Assembly: GCA_020540725.1 (NCBI GenBank)
Contig: JAJBSL010000026.1
Coordinates: 1 to 34,101 of the forward strand
Direction of reading: 5' to 3'
From: Lachnospiraceae bacterium EP-SM-12S-S03
Lineage (GTDB): Bacteria > Bacillota > Clostridia > Lachnospirales > Lachnospiraceae
Length of the DNA stretch: 34,101 bases
Made by a program: the position numbers and the translations under genes. Positions within the stretch are counted from its first letter, which is position 1, and each line of letters starts with the position of its first letter. The notes under the pieces are model-generated. The model did no database searches and was not told where the DNA came from. It was given only the letters and a program-made list of their open reading frames with translations. Shown here piece after piece: positions 7,055-16,773 of this stretch.

Positions 7055-7662
7055 ATGAAAAGAGGAATAAAATATGATTTTTCTCTCATGGCTTTAGTTC
7101 TGATTCCGGTAGGAGTATCAATCAGTGTTGTGGGCTATCAAATGTCGCAGATTTTGAAGCTGCCAATTTTTGTAGACCAGATCGGGACGATTCTTGTGTC
7201 CATGATTGCAGGACCGTGGGTTGGAATGGTAACAGGAATGTTAAGTAACATAGTGAATGGAATGATTTTTCCAACATCTTTTGCGTATGCAATCGTATCT
7301 ATGTTGATCGGATTAGTATCCGGATTTCTTTCAAAATGGAAATGGTATACGAATATTGTGGGGATTGTGCTTGGATGTGTGGTTCTAAACGCAGTATCAT
7401 CTATGTCTGCTGCTGTAGTGACTGTTTTCATGTTTGGGGGAGTCACAGGAGCCGGAACAGATTTGATCACCGCGGCATTTATAGCTTCCGGAGAAGCTTT
7501 ATGGAATTCAGTTCTTTCAACGAATCTTATTTCAGGAACGATTAACACAATTGTAATTTCTTAGTTGCATGGATTATAGTGAAGCGAATTCCGGATCGTT
7601 TCCTTGTGAAAATGAATTATGGAATGGCATATATAAAGAAGGGGGTAAGAATTCATGGATAG
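7055..7662 (+). pseudogene. ECF transporter substrate-binding (S) component, frameshifted near the 3' end
   Basis: The open frame runs 7055-7564 (169 residues) with about five membrane segments, including GPWVGMVTGMLSNIVNG typical of ECF S components. It ends at TAG 7562-7564. One base lost near 7553-7559 would explain this: the -1 frame continues NFLVAWIIVKRIPDRFLVKM, then NYGMAYIKKGVRIHG, and stops at 7660-7662. That tail looks like a normal S-component C-terminus (last membrane helix plus basic end), and its stop would overlap the ATG of EcfT at 7655, like the other overlaps in the operon. The S component gives substrate specificity; with a nucleoside hydrolase at the operon end, a nucleoside or related compound is likely. 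The loss could be real or a sequencing error. Confidence 0.75.
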
Positions 7663-8392
7663 CAGAATCGGAAAATTGTATCCTACAACAAAATTTATGA
7701 TAATGGTATTGGTTGTGATGATCAGTATTTTTACACCTGGTTATACATTACAATATCTTTTTCTTCCGGTGTTTTTAATCATTAGTTTTGCGGCTGGCAC
7801 AGGAAAACAGTTTTTAAATACGTTTTTCAAATCTGTATTTATTATTGTACTTTTTGTTTTTGCCATTCAGGTATTTATTATTACAAATGATGACCAGGTT
7901 CCGATTTGGGCATTTCTTCATTTTTCCAAGACAGGATTAGAAACCAGTTTGTCAATGACTTCGAAAATTGTTGCGATAAGTTCAGCGATTATGTGCTTTT
8001 TCCAGATAACAAAGGTGAAAGACATCATTTATGCTTTGGAAAAAGCAGGAACACCGAGGAAAGTCACATTTCTCATATCCTCGACGATTCAGTTGATCCC
8101 GCAAATGACAAGTCTGCAAAAAACAATCACGGATGCCCAGAAGTCAAGGGGAATTGAAACCGAAGGAAGCTTATGGATTCGCATGAAAGCATTTGTGCCA
8201 ATGATGGGACCATTGGTTCTTTCTTCTATCCAGCAGACAGAAGAAAGAGTATTAGCGCTGGAATCCAGAGCATTTTCTGCGAAAGGTAAGAAAACATCCA
8301 TTTATGTTTTGGATAAGAGCATATTTGACAAAGTATTAAAAGTGGTAAGTGCAGCAGCTTTGGTTGCTTATATTGTTTGGAGGGTAATGTAA
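7655..8392 (+). CDS. ecfT: ECF transporter transmembrane coupling protein EcfT
   Basis: The 245-residue membrane protein joins the S component to the two ATPases. It has several N-terminal membrane helices, then a long cytoplasmic coupling region with the two Ala-Arg-Gly-like motifs expected of EcfT: DAQKSRGIET (about 164-173) and ALESRAF (about 202-208). AAGGGGG before ATG 7655 is the ribosome binding site. Its stop overlaps the next start by one base (TAATG). EcfT with its own S component and ATPases in one operon makes this a dedicated (group I) ECF transporter. Confidence 0.88.
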   Translation: MDSRIGKLYPTTKFMIMVLVVMISIFTPGYTLQYLFLPVFLIISFAAGTGKQFLNTFFKSVFIIVLFVFAIQVFIITNDDQVPIWAFLHFSKTGLETSLSMTSKIVAISSAIMCFFQITKVKDIIYALEKAGTPRKVTFLISSTIQLIPQMTSLQKTITDAQKSRGIETEGSLWIRMKAFVPMMGPLVLSSIQQTEERVLALESRAFSAKGKKTSIYVLDKSIFDKVLKVVSAAALVAYIVWRVM

Positions 8393-9240
8393 TGGCAGTG
8401 ATTTCGTTAAAAAATGTTAGTTATCAATATCCGTTAGAAGAGAAAAGTGTAATCCAAAATATTTCCTACGAATTTGAGCAAGGGAAAGTATATGGATTAA
8501 TCGGGGAGAACGAATCCGGAAAAACGACTTTATGCAATATCATACGAGGGTTTATCCCTGACTTATATCGGGGGAATCTGACAGGAGAAGTTTTGCTGAA
8601 TCAGAAAGCTGTGACAGAATATGACTCCGGTGAATTGTCTGCGATGATCGGGTATTCCTTTCAAAATCCATTTGCGCAGATTTCGGGAGTGAAAGAATCT
8701 GTATATGAAGAGATTGCATATGGGATGGAGAACATCGGAGTTCCAAGGCAAGAGATGATAGAAAAGGTGGAAGAACTGATTCGGCTTTTCCATTTAGAAA
8801 AATTAAAGGATAAAAATCCTTATGAATTGTCAGGCGGGCAAAAACAAAGAGTAGCTTTGGCGTCTGTGATCGCACTGGATCCGCAAATTATTATTTTAGA
8901 TGAGCCAACATCGCAGCTTGATCCGAAAAGTACGGAAGACATTTTTGAAATCATAAACATATTAAAGAAACAAGGGAAAACGATCATTCTCATTGAACAT
9001 AAGATCGATCTGGTAGCAGAATATTGTGACTTTATTCTTCTGATGCAGCATGGAAAGCTGGAATTAGAAGGAACGGTGCAAGAAGTTCTGACAGATCCCA
9101 AGGTATTAGAACTTGGCGGGCAGCTTCCTCAAGTGGTTTTATACTTTCTGGAACTTATGAAAAAAACAGGAAAGGTGATGAAAGAAATACCGTTAACTGT
9201 TGAACAGGCATATCAGGCGATAAAGGAGGAACAGAAATAA
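8392..9240 (+). CDS. ecfA: ECF transporter ATP-binding protein EcfA, canonical motifs
   Basis: This is an ABC ATPase of 282 residues. Walker A is GENESGKT (38-45), signature LSGGQKQR begins at 146, Walker B with catalytic Glu is IIILDEP, and the H-loop is in LIEHKID. All catalytic elements are intact. I chose ATG 8392 rather than the in-frame start at 8377 because GGAGG at 8379-8383 gives the right spacing and TAATG coupling to ecfT. Together with the degenerate partner at 9240 it should form a heterodimer with one fully competent ATPase site, powering uptake by the ECF complex. Confidence 0.9.
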   Translation: MAVISLKNVSYQYPLEEKSVIQNISYEFEQGKVYGLIGENESGKTTLCNIIRGFIPDLYRGNLTGEVLLNQKAVTEYDSGELSAMIGYSFQNPFAQISGVKESVYEEIAYGMENIGVPRQEMIEKVEELIRLFHLEKLKDKNPYELSGGQKQRVALASVIALDPQIIILDEPTSQLDPKSTEDIFEIINILKKQGKTIILIEHKIDLVAEYCDFILLMQHGKLELEGTVQEVLTDPKVLELGGQLPQVVLYFLELMKKTGKVMKEIPLTVEQAYQAIKEEQK

Positions 9241-10037
9241 TGGCATATTTAGAGTTGAAAAATGTAACATTTCGTTATCCGAATGGCTATACAGCAGTAG
9301 AAGATATTAATCTGGCATTTGACAAGGGAGAAAAAGCAGCGATCATTGGGCAAAATGGTGCGGGGAAGACGACAACGGTAAAGCTGATGAACGGGCTTTT
9401 AAAACCTTCAGCGGGAGAAGTCTTGGTAGATGGAGAATCGACCAAGAAAAATACAACGGCAACCATTGCGAAAAAAGTCGGATATGTATTTCAAAATCCG
9501 GACGATCAGATCTTTCAGGATACTATTTATAAAGAAATTGCTTTTGGGCTGAAAAAGAGCGGACTACATGCATCACAGATCGAAAAAAAAGTTCTGGAAG
9601 CAGCACAGATGTGTGGACTGGAAAACGATTTACAGGAACATCCGTACAATTTATCATATTCTAAACGGAAATTCATCACCATTGCAGCTATTGTGGCGAT
9701 GGATCCTCAAGTTGTGATCCTCGACGAACCAACGGCTGGTCAGGATAGAAAATCTACGGAACTGCTAGGAAAAATCATAGATGATTTGACGGCACAAAAT
9801 AAAACAGTTATTACAATCACACATGATATGGAATTTGTGGTAAAGGAATTTAAAAGAGTCATCGTTATGGCGGAAAAGAGGAAAAGAAGAGACTCGAATC
9901 CAAGAGACATTTTCTGGGATTATGATTTGTTGAAACTTAGTAATTTGAAACAACCATATATCTGTCAACTGGCAGATAAATTAGGGTATGAAAATATTTT
10001 GACGATAGAAGATTTGTTAGAGGGAAAAGAATCATGA
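9240..10037 (+). CDS. ECF transporter ATP-binding protein, second subunit with degenerate signature
   Basis: A second ABC ATPase of 265 residues overlaps ecfA by one base. Walker A GQNGAGKT (37-44), Q-loop FQNPDDQIF and Walker B VVILDEPTAGQD are normal. The ABC signature at 138-145 reads LSYSKRKF instead of LSGGQ. A changed signature in one of the two ATPases makes the ATP sites unequal, as in known asymmetric ABC heterodimers. Degenerate versions of this motif occur in some ECF ATPase subfamilies, so it is probably ancestral rather than decay. The gene overlaps the nucleoside hydrolase by four bases (ATGA). Confidence 0.88.
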   Translation: MAYLELKNVTFRYPNGYTAVEDINLAFDKGEKAAIIGQNGAGKTTTVKLMNGLLKPSAGEVLVDGESTKKNTTATIAKKVGYVFQNPDDQIFQDTIYKEIAFGLKKSGLHASQIEKKVLEAAQMCGLENDLQEHPYNLSYSKRKFITIAAIVAMDPQVVILDEPTAGQDRKSTELLGKIIDDLTAQNKTVITITHDMEFVVKEFKRVIVMAEKRKRRDSNPRDIFWDYDLLKLSNLKQPYICQLADKLGYENILTIEDLLEGKES

Positions 10038-10962
10038 AACATATATTGATTGACTGTGATCCTGGACATGATGATGCGCTGGCGATTATGACCGCATTTG
10101 CCTATCCGGAGCATTTACATATATTAGGAGTCACAACGGTTGGAGGCAACCAGACATTAGAGAAAGTAACAACGAATGCAAAAAATATTCTGGAATTTAT
10201 CGGAGCGGAAATACCGTTGGCAAAGGGACAAAAAGAACCTTTGGTAAAAGCGTTAAATACAGGAGAACAAGCCCATGGAGACAGTGGAATGGATGGCCCT
10301 TATTTTGACGGAAAGGACTATCCTGTTGTATCGGAAAATGCTGTTCGATTCCTGTATGAGAAGATTTTATCCTGTCCGGAGAAAGTGACAATTGTTGCGT
10401 TGGCTCCGCTTACCAATATCGCACTTCTTTTGAAAGTGTATCCGGAAATAAAAGAAAAAATCGAGTGTATCAGTATGATGGGCGGCGGAATCAGTCATGG
10501 AAACTGTACAGAGCTGGCGGAATTTAATATTTATGTGGATCCGGAAGCGGCCCATATTGTATTTCATTCGGGGATTCCGATTGTAATGAGCGGACTGGAT
10601 GTGACAGAAAAGGCAGTAATTACAGTACAGGAAATAGAAGAATTGAAAAATAAAGGACGTGTGAGCCATTTGGTTTTTGAACTTTTGAAATTTTATAACG
10701 AATCAGGCAAACAGTTCGGTTTCATTGATAGTCCTGTGCATGATCTCTGTGCAATAGAATATCTGCTGGCTCCGGAAATCTTTTCCGGAACGGATTGGTA
10801 CGTAGATGTAATTACAGATGATGGTTGTGCAAGAGGACAAACATTTGCGGACTTGCGTGCTTTGTCAGGCCATGAACCGAAGTACATGTATTAACGAATG
10901 TGGACAGAGCGAGATACGTGGAAATTTTAATGGCTGGTTTGGAAAGACTGGATAGAAAATAA
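10034..10962 (+). pseudogene. Inosine/uridine-type nucleoside hydrolase, frameshifted near the C-terminus
   Basis: The enzyme splits N-ribosyl bonds of nucleosides into base and ribose. The Asp cluster DCDPGHDDA (7-15) binds calcium and ribose. ALAPLTNIA, MMGGG and the catalytic-region histidine in DSPVHDLCA (H236) are present. The open frame stops at 10894 (286 residues). Insertion of one base after 10881 restores EPNVHVLTNVDRARYVEILM, then AGLERLDRK and a stop at 10960-10962, giving 309 residues, the usual family length. So one base is missing, either truly mutated or a sequencing error. The catalytic residues precede the break, so a truncated enzyme might fold poorly but is not missing its active site. 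As last gene of the ECF operon it suggests that the imported substrate is a nucleoside. Confidence 0.8.
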
Positions 10963-10994
10963 GACAACGTCAATTTGGCGTTTATGACATTAGG

Positions 10995-11059
10995 AATATG
11001 CTCCCTTCTGGGCGACAAGTAAAAAGTAAGAAGACTTGTTACCAAGGAGAGAGCATATT
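10995..11059. other. Long stem-loop between the ECF operon and plsX
   Basis: AATATGCTC (10995-11003) pairs perfectly with GAGCATATT (11051-11059). Inside, CCTT..GG can pair with CCAAGG, and ACAAGT with ACTTGT, closing a purine-rich loop. No T-run follows, so it is not a standard terminator. I recognise no riboswitch class. It could be a transcript-end structure or the leader of plsX if a promoter lies upstream. Confidence 0.45.
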
Positions 11060-11107
11060 TCCTTTGGAGGATTTTGGAAAATAGAATAATTTGATTTGTA
11101 TTAGGTA

Positions 11108-11136
11108 TTGCTTTTTAAGATGATGTTTAGTAAAAT
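11108..11136 (+). promoter_or_regulatory. Candidate plsX promoter
   Basis: TTGCTT (11108-11113) and TAAAAT (11131-11136) are separated by 17 bases, about 28 bases before the plsX start codon. The -10 is five of six, the -35 only three of six. I see no FapR-like operator. Confidence 0.4.
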
Positions 11137-11163
11137 TATCAGTAGCAATTAGGAGGTTTTAAG

Positions 11164-12198
11164 ATGTCAGAGATTACAAGAGTAGCATTGGATGCTATGG
11201 GAGGTGACAATGCACCTCAGGCTATGGTTCAGGGAGCTGTAGATGTTGCTAGGAAGAGAAAGGATATTCAGATATTTCTTGTTGGGCAGGAAGAAGTTGT
11301 GAATGCAGAACTTAAGAAATATGATTATCCGAAGGAACGCATCGAAGTGGTGCATGCATCCGAAGTGATTGAAACAGCGGAACCGCCGGTTATGGCGATT
11401 CGTAAGAAGAAGGACTCCTCCATTGTTGTGGCGCTGAACATGGTGAAAAAAGGAGAGGCAGATGCTTTTGTTTCAGCAGGAAGCTCCGGAGCAGTATTGG
11501 TTGGAGGACAGTTGATCGTCGGAAGGATCAAAGGGGTGGAACGTCCGCCTTTGGCACCGCTTATGCCGACAGAGAAGGGAGTTTCTCTATTGATTGATTG
11601 TGGAGCGAATGTAGATGCAAGACCGTCACATCTTGTACAGTTTGCCAAGATGGGTTCTATTTATATGAAGAATGTAGTTGGAATTCAGAATCCGAGAGTT
11701 GCGATTGTGAATATCGGTGCAGAAGAAGAGAAGGGAAATGCACTTGTCAAAGAGACATTCCCGCTTCTGAAAGAATGTGAAGATATTCATTTTATCGGCA
11801 GCATCGAAGCACGGGAAATTCCGCACGGAGCCGCGGATGTGATTGTTTGTGAAGCATTTGTTGGGAATGTGATATTGAAGCTGTTTGAAGGAGTCGGAGC
11901 AGTTCTGATCAGTGAAATTAAAAAAGGGCTCATGGCAACACTTCGAAGCAAGATAGGCGCATTGCTGATCAAACCGGCATTGAAAGAGACAATGAAATCT
12001 TTCGATGCAAGTGAGTATGGAGGAGCACCGCTTCTCGGACTCAATGGTCTTGTAGTTAAGACACATGGAAGTTCTACCGCCAAAGAAGTTGCCAATTCCA
12101 TTGTCCAGTGCGTGACATTTAAAGAGCAGGATATCAGCGGTAAGATTAGAGAAAGTATTCAGATGAACAAAGAAGAGAATATAAAAGAGAGGGAATAA
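11164..12198 (+). CDS. plsX: Phosphate acyltransferase PlsX
   Basis: PlsX makes acyl-phosphate from acyl-ACP, the first step of phosphatidic acid synthesis in most Gram-positives. The 344-residue protein is normal length and starts [20 protein letters not shown], the family N-terminal signature. [21 protein letters not shown] and [12 protein letters not shown] are further family segments. AGGAGG about seven bases before ATG 11164 supports the start. acpP follows after one base, so the enzyme and its acyl carrier are co-expressed. A membrane-peripheral location is expected from the family. Confidence 0.96.
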   Translation: MSEITRVALDAMGGDNAPQAMVQGAVDVARKRKDIQIFLVGQEEVVNAELKKYDYPKERIEVVHASEVIETAEPPVMAIRKKKDSSIVVALNMVKKGEADAFVSAGSSGAVLVGGQLIVGRIKGVERPPLAPLMPTEKGVSLLIDCGANVDARPSHLVQFAKMGSIYMKNVVGIQNPRVAIVNIGAEEEKGNALVKETFPLLKECEDIHFIGSIEAREIPHGAADVIVCEAFVGNVILKLFEGVGAVLISEIKKGLMATLRSKIGALLIKPALKETMKSFDASEYGGAPLLGLNGLVVKTHGSSTAKEVANSIVQCVTFKEQDISGKIRESIQMNKEENIKERE

Positions 12199-12199
12199 C

Positions 12200-12430
12200 A
12201 TGGAATTTGAAAAAATCAGAGACATTATTGCAGAAGTATTAAATCTTGATACAGAGGAAATTACAATGGAGTCATCATTTATTGATGATTTAGGCGCGGA
12301 TTCGCTTGATGTATTTCAGATCATCATGGGAATTGAAGAAACATTCGATATCGAGATCGACAATGAAGAAGCCGAGAAGATTGTAACCGTTGGAGATGCG
12401 GTAGAGCAGATTAAAAACGCACTGAACTAG
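12200..12430 (+). CDS. acpP: Acyl carrier protein
   Basis: The 76-residue acidic protein carries the phosphopantetheine attachment motif GADSLD with Ser35 as the modified residue. It shuttles growing acyl chains in fatty acid synthesis and supplies acyl groups to PlsX encoded just upstream. Length and the [19 protein letters not shown] helix III region match the family. A strong terminator lies 12 bases after the stop, so plsX-acpP forms one unit, possibly with readthrough into rnc. Confidence 0.96.
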   Translation: MEFEKIRDIIAEVLNLDTEEITMESSFIDDLGADSLDVFQIIMGIEETFDIEIDNEEAEKIVTVGDAVEQIKNALN

Positions 12431-12441
12431 TCGGTAAAATG

Positions 12442-12463
12442 AAAAAGCCCGTAAGGGCTTTTT
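12442..12463 (+). terminator. Intrinsic terminator after acpP
   Basis: AAAAAGCCC (12442-12450) and GGGCTTTTT (12455-12463) form a compact perfect stem with a GTAA tetraloop and a T-run, between acpP and rnc. Confidence 0.92.
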
Positions 12464-12500
12464 CGTTATATAGGAAGTTTATGTTACAAGAGGAAAAGAA

Positions 12501-13196
12501 ATGGAGAAAAAATTAAAAGAGTTAGAGCGAAAAATCGAATATACATTCCGGGACTTTGAACTCCTCAGACGATCCATGAGACACAGTTCTTATGTAAATG
12601 AAAAGCACATGAAGAAAACAGAGTGCAATGAGAGATTGGAGTTTCTTGGAGATGCAGTACTGGAGCTTGTTTCCAGTGAATTTCTCTTTTTTGAGAATCA
12701 GAATATGCCGGAAGGGGAACTGACGAGAACAAGGGCAAGCATGGTATGCGAGCCGTCCCTTGCTTTCTGTGCCAGAGAGCTGGAACTTGGAGAATATCTT
12801 TTGCTTGGAAAGGGAGAAGAACGTACGGGAGGAAGATTGCGGGATTCTGTTACTTCAGACGCACTTGAAGCTTTGATCGGTGCCATCTATTTAGATGGTG
12901 GTTTTGCTAGTGCAAAAGAGTTTATTCATAAATTTGTGTTGAATGATCTGGAGAATAAGAAACTCTTTTATGATAGCAAGACTATCCTGCAAGAAATCGT
13001 ACAGGGACATTTCAGCGAAAAAATAAGTTATAAGCTTCTGAAGGAAGAAGGACCTGATCATAATAAGTCTTTTTCTGTGGTTGTCTATATTGGAGAAGAT
13101 TTCTATGGCGAAGGGCAGGGAAGAACAAAGAAGGCTGCAGAGCAGCAGGCTGCTTATCAGGCAATATTGGAACTGCGCAGAAGAAAGATAGAATAG
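12501..13196 (+). CDS. rnc: Ribonuclease III
   Basis: RNase III cuts double-stranded RNA in rRNA maturation and mRNA turnover. The 231-residue protein has the signature ERLEFLGDAVLEL (44-56) with its catalytic acidic residues and the second metal-binding segment DALEALIGAIYLDGG (about 118-132). A double-stranded RNA binding domain fills about 157-228 (GEGQGRTKKAAEQQAAYQAI). Length is normal. It lies 7 bases before smc, the conserved rnc-smc-ftsY order of Firmicutes. Confidence 0.96.
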   Translation: MEKKLKELERKIEYTFRDFELLRRSMRHSSYVNEKHMKKTECNERLEFLGDAVLELVSSEFLFFENQNMPEGELTRTRASMVCEPSLAFCARELELGEYLLLGKGEERTGGRLRDSVTSDALEALIGAIYLDGGFASAKEFIHKFVLNDLENKKLFYDSKTILQEIVQGHFSEKISYKLLKEEGPDHNKSFSVVVYIGEDFYGEGQGRTKKAAEQQAAYQAILELRRRKIE

Positions 13197-13203
13197 GTGA
13201 TCT

Positions 13204-16200
13204 ATGTATTTAAAAAACATTGAAGTACAGGGGTTCAAATCCTTTGCAAATAAAATCGTATTTGATTTCCACAATGGAATCACCGGTATTGTCGGACCGA
13301 ACGGAAGTGGAAAAAGTAATGTTGCGGATGCGGTAAGATGGGTACTTGGAGAACAGCGTGTCAAGCAATTGCGTGGAGGAACCATGCAGGATGTTATCTT
13401 TTCCGGAACAGAGAATCGCAAGCCTTTGAGTTATGCATCTGTTGCAATTACCCTTGATAACTCCGATCATCAGCTTGCCATTGATTATAATGAAGTGACG
13501 GTTACGAGAAAGCTATACCGCTCCGGTGAAAGTGAGTATCTCATCAATGGGAATATATGTCGTTTGAAGGACGTCAATGAACTTTTCTATGATACGGGTA
13601 TTGGGAAAGAAGGATATTCTATCATCGGTCAGGGTCAGATTGACAAAATTCTAAGTGGAAAGCCGGAAGAAAGAAGAGAGTTGTTTGATGAAGCGGCCGG
13701 AATTGTAAAGTTTAAGCGGCGAAAAAATATGTCTCTTAGAAAGTTGGAAGAAGAAAAACAGAACCTTGTCCGTGTGACAGATATTCTATCGGAATTGGAA
13801 AAACAGATTGGCCCTCTTGAGAAGCAGTCGGGGATTGCGAAGGAATATTTGAAGAAGAAAGAAGAACTGAAAACATATGACATTAATATGTTTTTGCTGG
13901 AAAGTGCAAGAATAAGAGAACAGATGAAAGATCTGGAGGGCAAACTTGCCAATGCCAAAGAAGAGCTGGAGGTATCCGGCATCCGATATGAAGAGACGAA
14001 AACGGAATACGGGAAAATCGAACACGAGTTGGAAGTTGTTGATGATTCACTAGAACGTGCAAAGGGACAGTTAAATGAGACACATCTTTTGAGACAACAG
14101 TTGGAAGGCCAAATTGAACTTTTAAAAGAACAGATCAACAGTGCTAAGATGAGTGATGAACATTTTGCACAACGTTCACAAGCCATTCGTGAAGCAGTCA
14201 AAGAGCGAGAAGAGCAAAGACTTACCTATGAGAAAGAAAAAGAGCATTTGAAGGCAGAGTTTGATGCTGGAAAACAGAGGAGTGATGAAGCACAGGATGT
14301 ATTGGTTTCTTTGCAGCTTCACATTGCAAGTATGGCTGCAGAGATTGAAAAGTGGAAGAGCGACATTATGGAGCTTCTGAATCGCAGAGCCTCCACGAAA
14401 GCACAGATTCAGCATTTTGATACCATGTTGGAACAGATGCAGGTCAGACGTTCGGAAATGAGCAAAAAGCTGATTGAAGCAGGAAGTGATGCCAGTATCC
14501 AAGATGAAAAGATTGTGGCGAAAGTTGAAGAATTGGAACATGTTTCGAAAGAAATTATTGGATACACGGATGAGATCAAGGAATTAGAATCCAAAATTCA
14601 AAGTCTGCAGACGGAACTTTCCGGGAAGACAGAACAGCTCCGGGCTGGTCAGACAGCATATCACAGAGAAGCCTCACGATTGGAATCTTTAAGAAATATT
14701 ACGGAACGATATGACGGATATGGAAACAGTATCCGGAAGGTTATGGAGAGGAAAGAACAAGAACCGGGACTTCTTGGAGTTGTGGCAGATATCATCAAAG
14801 TAGACAAGTCGTATGAAATCGCTATTGAAACGGCCCTTGGAGGAAGTATTCAGAATATTGTGACGGACAACGAAGGTACTGCAAAGCGGATGATCACATA
14901 TTTGAAACAGAATAAGTTTGGACGAGCCACCTTTCTGCCACTTACAAGTATGACTGGAAGCCAGGGAATCCGGCAGAAGGAAGCGTTACATGAATCCGGT
15001 GTAATCGGTCTGGCCCATACACTCGTAACCGTAGAAGATAAATTTCTCGGACTTGCAGAGAATCTGCTTGGGCGGACAATTGTGGTCAAGCATATTGACG
15101 ATGGAATTGCTCTTGCGAGAAAATATAAACAGTCATTGAGAATTGTAACGATGGAAGGAGAATTGATCAATCCAGGAGGATCTATGACCGGTGGAGCATT
15201 CAAGAATTCCAGCAATCTCTTAAGCAGAAGACGGGAAATCGAAGAATTTGAGAAGACCGTATTGATGTTGAAAAATGAAATGGCGCAGATGGAATTGGAG
15301 GTAAATCAGGCGAAAGAAGAGAGGACTTCTTACTATAGAAGGATTGATGAGCTGAATCCAAAACTGCAGGAACTGTACGTAACGCAGAACACAATTAAAA
15401 TAGGTCTGAATCAGGCAAGGGCGAAGAAGAAAGAAGCAGTGGATGTCATTGCATCACTCCATAAAGAACGAGATACGTATACATCACAGTTTTCGGATAT
15501 AGAGGAAGAGAAAGAATTGATCCATACAGAGCTTGAGCTATCTGAAAAGCTGGAAAAAGAACTGACCGAAAAGATTGAAAAGCGGCATGCCGAACTTGAA
15601 GAGGAAAAGAAACTGGAAAATGATGCGATGCAGAAGGCAGAAACGCAGCGACTTTCACTTGCAAATTATGAGCAGAAGCATAATTTTGTGCGGGAGAATA
15701 TAGAGCGTGTCAATGAAGAAATTGAAAAATATAAAGATGAGCTTCAGGAACTTGCAAAGAATAAAGAGAATTCTTTCGTAGAGATTGAAACGCGTCAGAA
15801 CCGAATTGAGGAGATTGCGGAAACTGTTGAACATTCGAAGGAAGTATTTGCTGAAATCGAAGAGAAGATCAAATCGCTAACGGCCGAAAAAGAGGAATTG
15901 GTTGAAAAAAATAAGGGATTTTTGAATCAGAGAGAAGAAATTTCCAAGCATATGTCAGAACTTGATAAAGAGTGTTTTCGATTGAACAGCAAGAAAGAAG
16001 GATGCGAGGAAGCGTTGGAGAAGAGTGTCAACTATATGTGGGAAGAATATGAGATTACATATAGTCTCGCCAACGAGATGCGGGATGATAGTCTGACAGA
16101 CCCTGTTATGATCAGGAAACAAATTCAGTCATTGAAAGGGCAGATTAAAGCGCTTGGCTCTGTAAATGTCAATGCGATTGAAGACTATCGGAATGTATCC

Positions 16201-16764
16201 GAACGCTATGAGTTCTTAAAAACACAGCACAGTGACCTTGTAGAGGCGGAAGCTACACTTGTAGGCATTATTGAGGAACTGGATGCCGCAATGCGGAAAC
16301 AGTTCGCAGAGCGCTTCAAAGAAATAGCGGAAGAATTTGATAAAGTATTCAAGCAGTTATTCGGAGGAGGAAAAGGAACACTTGAGCTGATGGAAGAGGA
16401 AGATATTCTGGAGGCAGGTATCCGAATTATCGCACAGCCGCCGGGAAAGAAGTTGCAGAATATGATGCAGTTATCCGGAGGAGAAAAAGCACTTACGGCA
16501 ATTTCTCTATTATTTGCCATTCAGAATTTAAAGCCGTCACCTTTTTGCCTTTTGGACGAGATTGAAGCTGCGCTGGATGATTCGAATGTAGGCCGCTTTG
16601 CACAATATCTGCATAAACTGACAAAGAATACACAATTTATCGTCATCACCCATAGAAGTGGAACCATGAATGCGGCAGACCGACTGTATGGAATTACAAT
16701 GCAGGAAAAAGGAGTATCTACCCTTGTTTCTGTAGACTTATTAGAAAAAGATTTAACGAAATAG
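13204..16764 (+). CDS. smc: Chromosome segregation ATPase SMC
   Basis: SMC loads with ScpA/ScpB to organise and segregate the chromosome. The 1186-residue protein is the expected length. Walker A is GPNGSGKSN (31-39). Long coiled coils flank a hinge at about 515-665 (LLGVVADIIKVDKSYEIAIE, GSMTGGAF). The signature LSGGEKAL starts at 1090 and Walker B (CLLDEIEAALDD) follows near 1115. All motifs are intact. The start gives the typical MYLKNIEVQGFKSFA, although the ribosome binding site AGGTGA overlapping the rnc stop is modest. ftsY follows after nine bases. Confidence 0.97.
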   Translation: MYLKNIEVQGFKSFANKIVFDFHNGITGIVGPNGSGKSNVADAVRWVLGEQRVKQLRGGTMQDVIFSGTENRKPLSYASVAITLDNSDHQLAIDYNEVTVTRKLYRSGESEYLINGNICRLKDVNELFYDTGIGKEGYSIIGQGQIDKILSGKPEERRELFDEAAGIVKFKRRKNMSLRKLEEEKQNLVRVTDILSELEKQIGPLEKQSGIAKEYLKKKEELKTYDINMFLLESARIREQMKDLEGKLANAKEELEVSGIRYEETKTEYGKIEHELEVVDDSLERAKGQLNETHLLRQQLEGQIELLKEQINSAKMSDEHFAQRSQAIREAVKEREEQRLTYEKEKEHLKAEFDAGKQRSDEAQDVLVSLQLHIASMAAEIEKWKSDIMELLNRRASTKAQIQHFDTMLEQMQVRRSEMSKKLIEAGSDASIQDEKIVAKVEELEHVSKEIIGYTDEIKELESKIQSLQTELSGKTEQLRAGQTAYHREASRLESLRNITERYDGYGNSIRKVMERKEQEPGLLGVVADIIKVDKSYEIAIETALGGSIQNIVTDNEGTAKRMITYLKQNKFGRATFLPLTSMTGSQGIRQKEALHESGVIGLAHTLVTVEDKFLGLAENLLGRTIVVKHIDDGIALARKYKQSLRIVTMEGELINPGGSMTGGAFKNSSNLLSRRREIEEFEKTVLMLKNEMAQMELEVNQAKEERTSYYRRIDELNPKLQELYVTQNTIKIGLNQARAKKKEAVDVIASLHKERDTYTSQFSDIEEEKELIHTELELSEKLEKELTEKIEKRHAELEEEKKLENDAMQKAETQRLSLANYEQKHNFVRENIERVNEEIEKYKDELQELAKNKENSFVEIETRQNRIEEIAETVEHSKEVFAEIEEKIKSLTAEKEELVEKNKGFLNQREEISKHMSELDKECFRLNSKKEGCEEALEKSVNYMWEEYEITYSLANEMRDDSLTDPVMIRKQIQSLKGQIKALGSVNVNAIEDYRNVSERYEFLKTQHSDLVEAEATLVGIIEELDAAMRKQFAERFKEIAEEFDKVFKQLFGGGKGTLELMEEEDILEAGIRIIAQPPGKKLQNMMQLSGGEKALTAISLLFAIQNLKPSPFCLLDEIEAALDDSNVGRFAQYLHKLTKNTQFIVITHRSGTMNAADRLYGITMQEKGVSTLVSVDLLEKDLTK

Positions 16765-16773
16765 GAGAGAGAT

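Noticed and set aside
9870..9920. Double frameshift in the second ECF ATPase around EKRKRRDSNPR
   Set aside because: The segment has the same length as relatives, and sequence on both sides stays in the normal frame; it is simply divergent.
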